This document shows, in pieces, positions 58,778 to 64,000 of a DNA stretch of 64,000 bases. Each line of letters begins with the position of its first letter. Position 1 is the first letter of the stretch. Source of the stretch: Mycobacterium sp. URHB0044 (lineage in GTDB: Bacteria; Actinomycetota; Actinomycetes; Mycobacteriales; Mycobacteriaceae); contig NZ_JIAW01000007.1 in NCBI RefSeq assembly GCF_000620625.1, forward strand, positions 248,001-312,000, given 5' to 3'. Under the pieces are notes generated by a model. That model saw only the letters and a program-made list of their open reading frames with translations, made no database searches and was not told the DNA's origin. Both the position numbers and the translations under genes were made by a program.

Positions 58778-59589
58778 GATGATCCCTCCAAGTTGGCTGC
58801 CGCCCGGCTGGCGAGGTTGCCGCCGTCGACCCAGAGCACCTGTCCGGTGACGTATCCGGCGGCGCGGCTGTTGAGGAAGACCAGTGCGGCGGCCTGTTCA
58901 CCCGCGTTGGACACCCGGCCGAGGGGTTTCGGGATGTCGTCGAGGAAGTCCTGCCCGTACCTGGTCCTGAGCTGCTCGAGGATGGGTGTCTCGGTGACGC
59001 CCGGTCCGGTGCAGTTGATCCGAATGCCGCGCGCGCCGAACGGGACGGCGTGCTTGGTGCCGTAGACGATGATCGCCTCCTTGGCCAGTCGATATCCGCC
59101 GTCGGCGAGCGCGTCGGGGTGTTCGTGGCACCATTCCACGCCGTCGGCGAAGGTGCGGGTGTTGACCAAACCTGCTGTCTCCTGCAGGTTCTCGGCGTAC
59201 TCGGATGCCGCCAGCGACGACACGCTGACGATCGACGAGCCCGACGGCATCCGGGGCACGAGTGCCTCGGTGAGGTGCCGCGTGCCGAGGAAGTCGATCT
59301 TCACCACCAGCAGTGGGTTACCGATGCCCGACGACACACCCGCGACGTTGAAGAGCGAATCGATTGGGCCGTCGATGGCTGCGACGGCGCCGTCGATCGA
59401 GTCGGGCTCCGAGAGGTCGACACGGTGGAACTCGTCGAGGCGGGAGTCGGGTGGCCGGACGTCGATGCCGACGACGTCCGCGCCCAGTTCCGTCAGCTGG
59501 ACCACGAGTGCCGCACCGATGCCCGATGCGCAGCCGGTCACGACGACGCGACGACCGGCGTAGCTCAGTAGATCGGCGAACTCTCCCAT
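58765..59589 (-). CDS. Short-chain dehydrogenase/reductase, hydroxysteroid-dehydrogenase-like
   Basis: A 274-residue SDR with TGCASGIG, NVAG in place of NNAG, catalytic Ser in SVSSLAA and YRLAKEA. Asp in VVGIDVRPPD favours NAD(H). The short N-terminal half and an extended region before the Tyr resemble 3-alpha-hydroxysteroid dehydrogenases. It sits between the cyclase and the luciferase-like monooxygenase genes of the same operon. Confidence 0.87.
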   Translation of the reverse strand: MGEFADLLSYAGRRVVVTGCASGIGAALVVQLTELGADVVGIDVRPPDSRLDEFHRVDLSEPDSIDGAVAAIDGPIDSLFNVAGVSSGIGNPLLVVKIDFLGTRHLTEALVPRMPSGSSIVSVSSLAASEYAENLQETAGLVNTRTFADGVEWCHEHPDALADGGYRLAKEAIIVYGTKHAVPFGARGIRINCTGPGVTETPILEQLRTRYGQDFLDDIPKPLGRVSNAGEQAAALVFLNSRAAGYVTGQVLWVDGGNLASRAAANLEGSSWPA

Positions 59590-59599
59590 GATCTCCCGC

Positions 59600-60916
59600 T
59601 CAGCCGGCCGCGTCTGGTTCGGCTTGTTGTTTGGCCAACTGCGCTGCCTGCACCCGGCCCTCGTTGATTTCGGCCATGGCCTCCGGAATCTCGCTGGCGG
59701 TGAACTTACCGCCCTGCCCTGTGGGGAGGCCGCCGAACGAGTAGTTCTCGTCGAAGTCCGGCGCAGTCGACGCCTCGCGCCGCGCTTCGAGCTTCTCCAG
59801 CACCGGCTCGAGCCGTTTGGCCTTGGCCGCCACGGCCTTCTCGTCGCGCTCGATGAACTCGGGAAGCACCTCGCGGCCCATCAGTTCGAGGGACTCCATC
59901 GTGCCCTCGTGGCTGCGCGGGTTGAGCAGCAGGATGATCTCGTCGACGCCACTCTCCTCGTAGCCGCGCAGGAATTCGCGGACGGTGTCCGGTGAGCCGA
60001 TCGCGCCGCGGCCGGGGCCGTAGGCGAGTGTCGGGTCGGCCTTGACCTCGTCGAGGTAGCGCTCCCACACGCCGGTGCGGCCGGGCGTGTGCATGCCGGT
60101 CATGTAGTAGTGCATGATGCCGAACGAGAAGAATCCGCCTCCGACGCCGAGCCGTTCGACGGCCTGCTCGTCGGTCTTGGCGACCATCATCGACAGGTCA
60201 CCCCCGATCGCCAGGATGTTGGGGTTCATCACCGGCGTGACGGGCGAGCCGTTCTGCTCGAGCTCCTGGTAGTAGCCGTCGACGCGCTCCTTCAGCGGAC
60301 CCGGTCCGGTGTAGGCGAAACTCAGTGCGCCGATGGCCTTTTGGGCCGCCATCTGCACCGACGACGGACGGGTGCACGCCACCCAGACCGGAGGGTGCGG
60401 ACGCTGCATCGGCTTGGGGATGACGTTGCGCGCGGGCATCTCGATGTGCTGACCCTTGAAACCGGTGAACGGCTCCTCGATCATGCACCGGATGGCGACC
60501 TCGAGCGCCTCCTCCCACTGCCCCCGCTTGTCGGCAGGGTCGATGTTGAAGCCACCGAGCTCGCCCACCGACGACGACTCGCCCGTGCCGAATTCGACAC
60601 GGCCGCCGGAGATCAGGTCCAGAGTGGACACGCGCTCGGCGACGCGGGCCGGGTGGTTGACCGCGGGCGGCAGGTGCATGATGCCGAACCCGAGCCGAAT
60701 GTCCTTGGTGCGCTGGCTCGCCGCGGCCAGGAACATCTCCGGTGCGGTGGAGTGACAGTACTCCTCGAGGAAGTGGTGCTCGGTCAGCCACACGGTCGAG
60801 AAGCCGGCCTTGTCGGCGAGCTCGACCTCGTCGAGGCCGTCGGCGAACATCTGTCGTTCGTCGTCCGGCGCCCACGGCCGGGGAAGGGCGAATTCGTAGA
60901 ACAGTGAGATCTTCAT
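59600..60916 (-). CDS. LLM-class (luciferase-like) flavin-dependent oxidoreductase
   Basis: A 438-residue bacterial-luciferase-fold protein with TVWLTEHHFLEEY, LDLISGGRVEFGTG and the C-terminal SPDTVREFLRGYEESGVDEIILLL strand (two pieces: SPDTVREFLRGYE and GVDEIILLL). It uses reduced FMN or F420 to insert oxygen or transfer hydride. The FMN reductase at the end of this operon argues for FMNH2 and a monooxygenase role. The ATG has a GGAGGC site and overlaps the stop of the flavoprotein gene. Confidence 0.88.
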   Translation of the reverse strand: MKISLFYEFALPRPWAPDDERQMFADGLDEVELADKAGFSTVWLTEHHFLEEYCHSTAPEMFLAAASQRTKDIRLGFGIMHLPPAVNHPARVAERVSTLDLISGGRVEFGTGESSSVGELGGFNIDPADKRGQWEEALEVAIRCMIEEPFTGFKGQHIEMPARNVIPKPMQRPHPPVWVACTRPSSVQMAAQKAIGALSFAYTGPGPLKERVDGYYQELEQNGSPVTPVMNPNILAIGGDLSMMVAKTDEQAVERLGVGGGFFSFGIMHYYMTGMHTPGRTGVWERYLDEVKADPTLAYGPGRGAIGSPDTVREFLRGYEESGVDEIILLLNPRSHEGTMESLELMGREVLPEFIERDEKAVAAKAKRLEPVLEKLEARREASTAPDFDENYSFGGLPTGQGGKFTASEIPEAMAEINEGRVQAAQLAKQQAEPDAAG

Positions 60917-62715
60917 CGTTGCCTCCGTGAGGTGTTGAGCGCCGAATCGCTGTCGGTTCGATCAGTTGGGTCGGTTTGGTCGGTCTTCGGTTGTTCTGAA
61001 ATGTGCTTGGCGGCGACGTAGCCGAACGCCATGGCGGGTCCGATGGTTGCCCCGGCCCCGGCGTAGCTGCGACCCATCACGGCCGCGGCGGTGTTGCCCG
61101 TCGCGTACAGGCCGTCGATCACCGAGTCGTCGCCGCGCAGCACACGGGCGTACTCGTCGGTGCGCAGTCCACCCGAGGTGCCGAGGTCGCCGAGGATGAT
61201 CTGGAATGCGTAGTACGGCGGCTCCCGCAGTGGGTAGAGGTTCGGGTTGGGCAGCGTCGGGTCACCGTAGTAGTTGTCGTAGGCGCTGTCGCCGCGGTTG
61301 AAGTCGTCGTCGTGGCCGTTGCGTGCCAGCGCGTTGAACCGCTCCGCGGTCTGGCGAAACTGGTCGGCGGGTACGCCGATCGCGGCGGCGAGTTCTTCGA
61401 AGCTGTTGCCCTGCTTCACGACACTGGACTCCAGCCAGGCCTCCGGTACCTTCCGTCCGGTGGGCACCGGCGCGAACGGGACCTTCGGGATCGGGAGGTG
61501 GCCTGCCACGACGTAGCGGTGGAACGACCGGATGTCGGTGACGAGCCAGCACGGGATGTGGGAAACCCCCGAGCGTTGCCCGTCGATCATCGCGTGGGCG
61601 AAGTCCATGTAGGGCGCGGCCTCGTTGATGAACCGCTTCCCGGCGCCATTGACGACGAACTGCGATGGCATCATCCGCTCGTTCAGCATGAACTGCAGCC
61701 GGCCGTCGGGCCACTGGATGGCGGGGAACCACCACGCCTCGTCGAGCAGTTCGGTGGCTGCCCCGACCTTCTCCCCTGCCCGGATGCCGTCGCCCATGGC
61801 AGCGGGATTGCCGAAGCTCCAGTCCTTCTCGAGTTCGGGCAGATGTTCGCGGCGCCAGGCCATGTCGTGGTCGAAGCCACCGGTGGCCAGGATGACGCCG
61901 CGCCGGGCCCGGATGCGTTGCTGCGCACCGTCGCGTTCGACCACGGCGCCGACGACGTTGCCGTCGACATCGGTGATCAACTCGGTCATCGGCGCGTTCA
62001 GCCACAGCGGAATGCCCTGGTCCCTCAGCGCGAGGCGCATTCTGGCCATCAGCGACTGGCCGATGGCCGCCATCCGGTCGCCGAACACTCGCGCGCGGAT
62101 CATCCGCCAGATGAGCTTCACCAGCACGGCCTTGCCCCGCCATGATTGCCGGACCTGATAGAACAACCGCAGATCCTTCGGCGCGAACCATATTCCCTTG
62201 GGCGCCATGGCCAACGGGGTCAGCAGGTTGGGCTCTTCGTCACCCAGCTTGCGCAGGTCGATCTCGGGCACGTTGATCGTGCTGCCGCGCTCGGAACCGC
62301 CGGGCAACTCGGGATAGTAGTCGGCGTAGCCGGGCTTCCAGACGAACTCGAACCACGGGCTCGTCTTCTCGAGGAACTCCATCATCTCCGGCGCGGCGTC
62401 GACGTACTGCCGGAGGCGGGCGTCGCTGACCAGTCCGTCGGTGATCCGCTTCAAATACTCGAACGTGCCGTCCGGCGGTGGCGAGTACCCCGCGCGTCGT
62501 TGAGAGGGCGCGCCGGGCACCCAGATGCCTCCACCCGACAGGGCGGTGGAACCCCCGAACTGGGGCGACTTCTCGATCACCAGCGTGTCGAGCCCTTCGG
62601 CGTCGGCCTTGAGCGCGGCCGTCATCCCGCCGCCGCCGGAGCCGACGACGAGGACGTCGACTTCGTGGTCGAACGCTTGATCACTCATTTCTCTGCTCTT
62701 CGCGCGAGCGCTCAT
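60913..62715 (-). CDS. FAD-dependent dehydrogenase, 3-ketosteroid delta1-dehydrogenase (KstD)-like
   Basis: A 600-residue flavoprotein of the KstD/fumarate-reductase family. FAD-binding GSGGGGMTAALKA is at the N-terminus, with VIEKSPQFGGSTALSGGGIW, LATGGFDHD and the C-terminal GNTAAAVMGRSYAGAGATIG, close to the GN-x-MG-x-YPGPG region of KstD. It probably removes hydrogens from a cyclic ketone or related ring. ATG at 62715 overlaps the mhpB stop; ATG at 62688 is the alternative. The protein ends in a Thr-Asp repeat tail (KTDQTDPTDRTDSD). Confidence 0.88.
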   Translation of the reverse strand: MSARAKSREMSDQAFDHEVDVLVVGSGGGGMTAALKADAEGLDTLVIEKSPQFGGSTALSGGGIWVPGAPSQRRAGYSPPPDGTFEYLKRITDGLVSDARLRQYVDAAPEMMEFLEKTSPWFEFVWKPGYADYYPELPGGSERGSTINVPEIDLRKLGDEEPNLLTPLAMAPKGIWFAPKDLRLFYQVRQSWRGKAVLVKLIWRMIRARVFGDRMAAIGQSLMARMRLALRDQGIPLWLNAPMTELITDVDGNVVGAVVERDGAQQRIRARRGVILATGGFDHDMAWRREHLPELEKDWSFGNPAAMGDGIRAGEKVGAATELLDEAWWFPAIQWPDGRLQFMLNERMMPSQFVVNGAGKRFINEAAPYMDFAHAMIDGQRSGVSHIPCWLVTDIRSFHRYVVAGHLPIPKVPFAPVPTGRKVPEAWLESSVVKQGNSFEELAAAIGVPADQFRQTAERFNALARNGHDDDFNRGDSAYDNYYGDPTLPNPNLYPLREPPYYAFQIILGDLGTSGGLRTDEYARVLRGDDSVIDGLYATGNTAAAVMGRSYAGAGATIGPAMAFGYVAAKHISEQPKTDQTDPTDRTDSDSALNTSRRQR

Positions 62716-63665
62716 CGACGCACCACCGCCGTTCGTACCGCGAAGCCAGCGATCAACTCGGGCGCCGCGCGGTAGTACCGCTGCTGAGTCTCGTACGGCC
62801 CTTGCGCCGCCATTGCCGCGAAGGCCGCGATCCAGGTGCGGATTTCGTGGGCGGAGTTGCCCGCCTCGGCGGCGATCCACGCGTTCGTCCAGCCGTCGAC
62901 GTCGGTGACTCGGTTGGTGTCCAGCAATTCGAGCAGAGCGTGGTCCCAGTCCGGGTTGAGCGGCCGCAACCGGCTCTGGCCATGTGCGAAGTCGTGCGCC
63001 GCGGCGATCACGGCGGTCTGCCGGGCTTCTCGCTGCTCACTCGACATCGGCTCGCCGTGCACGATGCGTCCCCGCGCGGCAGGAGGCGCCGTCGCCAGGG
63101 TCGGTACCGGTGGATCGTGCGACAACCCACCGGAACCCACGATCAGCGCGCGCTTGCCCAGCGTGGCGAGGAAGTCGCCGACGGCAGCACCGAGGGCTCG
63201 GGCACGTTTGATCGGGCCCAGGGGCGTCGCCACCGAGTTGATGAAGATCGGGATCACCGGAACCGACGCGACGTCACCGAACAGCGTCTGCAGCGGCTGG
63301 ACCGTGCCGTGGTCGACGTCCATGCTGGACGAAACCGCCACGTCGACACCCGCTTCCCACAGTGCCTCCGCACATCGGGTGGCGATGTCCTCGGGCACCG
63401 TCAAAGGTCCTGCGTACGTGTCGTAGTCGCCAACGCCGGTCGCCGCTGTCCCGATGCAGAACGGAGGCATCAGGCGGTAGAAGAATCCGTTGTAGTGGTC
63501 GGGCGAGAAGATCATCACCAGTTCGGGATCGAAGGCGCGCACGAACTCGCGTGCGTCCGCCAGCGCGGCGTCGATGTCGTCAAGGAGTTCCGGAGACGGT
63601 CCCGGCAGATTCAGCAGCGGGCTGTGCGACATGCAGCACAGCGCGATTTGCGTTTGAGGGCTCAT
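62712..63665 (-). CDS. mhpB: 3-carboxyethylcatechol 2,3-dioxygenase (class III extradiol, MhpB)
   Basis: A 317-residue extradiol dioxygenase that cleaves a catechol ring next to the hydroxyls (meta cleavage) using Fe(II). His119 (MDVDHGTVQPL) and His183 (GSGGLSHDPP) correspond to the acid/base histidines of E. coli MhpB. DHYNGFFYRLMPPFCIG is characteristic of the family. A very strong AGGAAGGAGG site precedes the ATG. The gene is coupled to an MhpA-like hydroxylase upstream, so a 2,3-dihydroxyphenylpropionate-like substrate is likely. Confidence 0.93.
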   Translation of the reverse strand: MSPQTQIALCCMSHSPLLNLPGPSPELLDDIDAALADAREFVRAFDPELVMIFSPDHYNGFFYRLMPPFCIGTAATGVGDYDTYAGPLTVPEDIATRCAEALWEAGVDVAVSSSMDVDHGTVQPLQTLFGDVASVPVIPIFINSVATPLGPIKRARALGAAVGDFLATLGKRALIVGSGGLSHDPPVPTLATAPPAARGRIVHGEPMSSEQREARQTAVIAAAHDFAHGQSRLRPLNPDWDHALLELLDTNRVTDVDGWTNAWIAAEAGNSAHEIRTWIAAFAAMAAQGPYETQQRYYRAAPELIAGFAVRTAVVRR

Positions 63666-64000
63666 GGCGGCTACCTCCTTCCTCGGTTAGGCAGAGGACG
63701 TCGAAGAGTGCGGTGCTCAACTCCGGTGCGAGCTGGGCGATGCAGGCGCCCGCGATGCACCGGTCGGGCCGTAGGAAGAGCATGGACTCGGCATGCGCGT
63801 CGAAGAACGCCTTGAGCGCACCGGTGCGGTCGCCGACGATCACGACTTCAGAATCGTCGTGGCCGGTCCAGTGCAGTTGGGTCACTGGCCGCGCGGCGAT
63901 GAACGTGGCTCCCAATGCCTTCCACCGGGCGAAGGCGTCGGCGCCGAGGAGGGCACGCGGATTGTTGTTCCAGGTCAACACCGCGAAGCCGGGGCCGATC
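63580..64000 (-). CDS. mhpA: MhpA-like FAD monooxygenase (3-(3-hydroxyphenyl)propionate hydroxylase type), 5' part outside window
   Basis: The C-terminal ~140 residues of a flavoprotein aromatic hydroxylase; the frame is open through the right edge. The visible WTGHDDSEVVIVGDRTGAL and FLRPDRCIAGACIAQLAPEL match the C-terminal thioredoxin-like domain of MhpA-type hydroxylases. The frame runs 86 nt into mhpB and across its ribosome-binding site, adding ~28 residues (GSRHEPSNANRAVLHVAQPA) without family character. A small frameshift near 63665 could instead give an earlier stop. It would ortho-hydroxylate a phenol to feed MhpB. Confidence 0.8.
   Translation of the reverse strand, partial: IGPGFAVLTWNNNPRALLGADAFARWKALGATFIAARPVTQLHWTGHDDSEVVIVGDRTGALKAFFDAHAESMLFLRPDRCIAGACIAQLAPELSTALFDVLCLTEEGGSRHEPSNANRAVLHVAQPAAESAGTVSGTP

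Noticed and set aside
1..64000. CRISPR arrays, tRNA/rRNA genes, insertion sequences, phage attachment sites
   Set aside because: No direct-repeat arrays, cloverleaf genes, transposase or integrase reading frames with terminal repeats were recognised by reading; a tRNA or ISfinder scan was not possible.

Overview
The window is about two-thirds GC, with dense gene packing, many GTG/TTG starts, 3Fe-4S-type ferredoxins beside cytochromes P450, a wax ester synthase/DGAT, many FadE-type acyl-CoA dehydrogenases and a mycofactocin-type SDR. This points to an environmental mycobacterium (Mycolicibacterium-like) or a close relative. No rRNA, tRNA, CRISPR array, transposase or prophage gene was recognised. 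It reads as a catabolic region for lipophilic or aromatic/alicyclic compounds.

Layout. 1-5.2 kb (+): a tightly overlapped operon with the end of a NuoF-like gene, a ferredoxin, a DUF35-thiolase fusion, an alpha/beta hydrolase and two hydroxyacid dehydrogenases. 5.2-8.7 kb: two P450-ferredoxin units facing each other across a 25-bp hairpin. 8.9-12.8 kb: lysophospholipid acyltransferase, FadD12-like acyl-CoA synthetase and convergent WS/DGAT. 13-17 kb (+): TetR, acyl-CoA dehydrogenase, APH-type kinase and zinc-free quinone reductase. 17-18.2 kb (-): a TetR with an operator-like repeat. 18.4-24.7 kb (-): a six-gene beta-oxidation cassette. 24.8-26.1 kb (-): an amidohydrolase-2 protein.

26.4-32.2 kb (+): a CMD-family protein, Rieske oxygenase 1, a ~110-aa protein of unknown function, an amidohydrolase without HxH, a SnoaL-like protein and a two-subunit acyl-CoA dehydrogenase. 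32-36 kb: another FadE, a TetR regulator, TesB and a mycofactocin-type SDR. 36-45 kb (-): an eight-gene operon led by TetR with ferredoxin, P450, amidohydrolase, two M24 proteins, an aberrant crotonase and a double CoA-transferase. 45-47 kb (-): hydrolase plus SDR. 47-57 kb: ALDH/CMD divergent from Rieske 2, then a second ~110-aa protein, a second HxH-less amidohydrolase, a MarR regulator, a KshB-like reductase, an SDR, Rieske 3, a third ~110-aa protein and a TauD-family dioxygenase. 57-64 kb (-): FMN reductase, cyclase, SDR, luciferase-like monooxygenase, KstD-like flavoprotein, MhpB and the end of an MhpA-like hydroxylase.

How it fits together (inference). Rieske oxygenases and P450s would hydroxylate the substrate, using electrons from the KshB-like reductase and the local ferredoxins. 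SDRs and ALDH would oxidise alcohols and aldehydes, amidohydrolases and hydrolases would cleave rings or esters, FadD/CoA-transferases would make CoA thioesters, and FadE/crotonase/thiolase sets would shorten them. MhpA/MhpB indicate meta-cleavage of a catechol. The most novel points are the three Rieske plus ~110-aa protein modules, two amidohydrolases with E-x-N in place of HxH, and two operator families. The first is GAGAAY-N3-ATTCTC at four promoters around a TetR gene. The second is a 20-bp element at two promoters around a MarR gene, matching at 19 of 20 positions.
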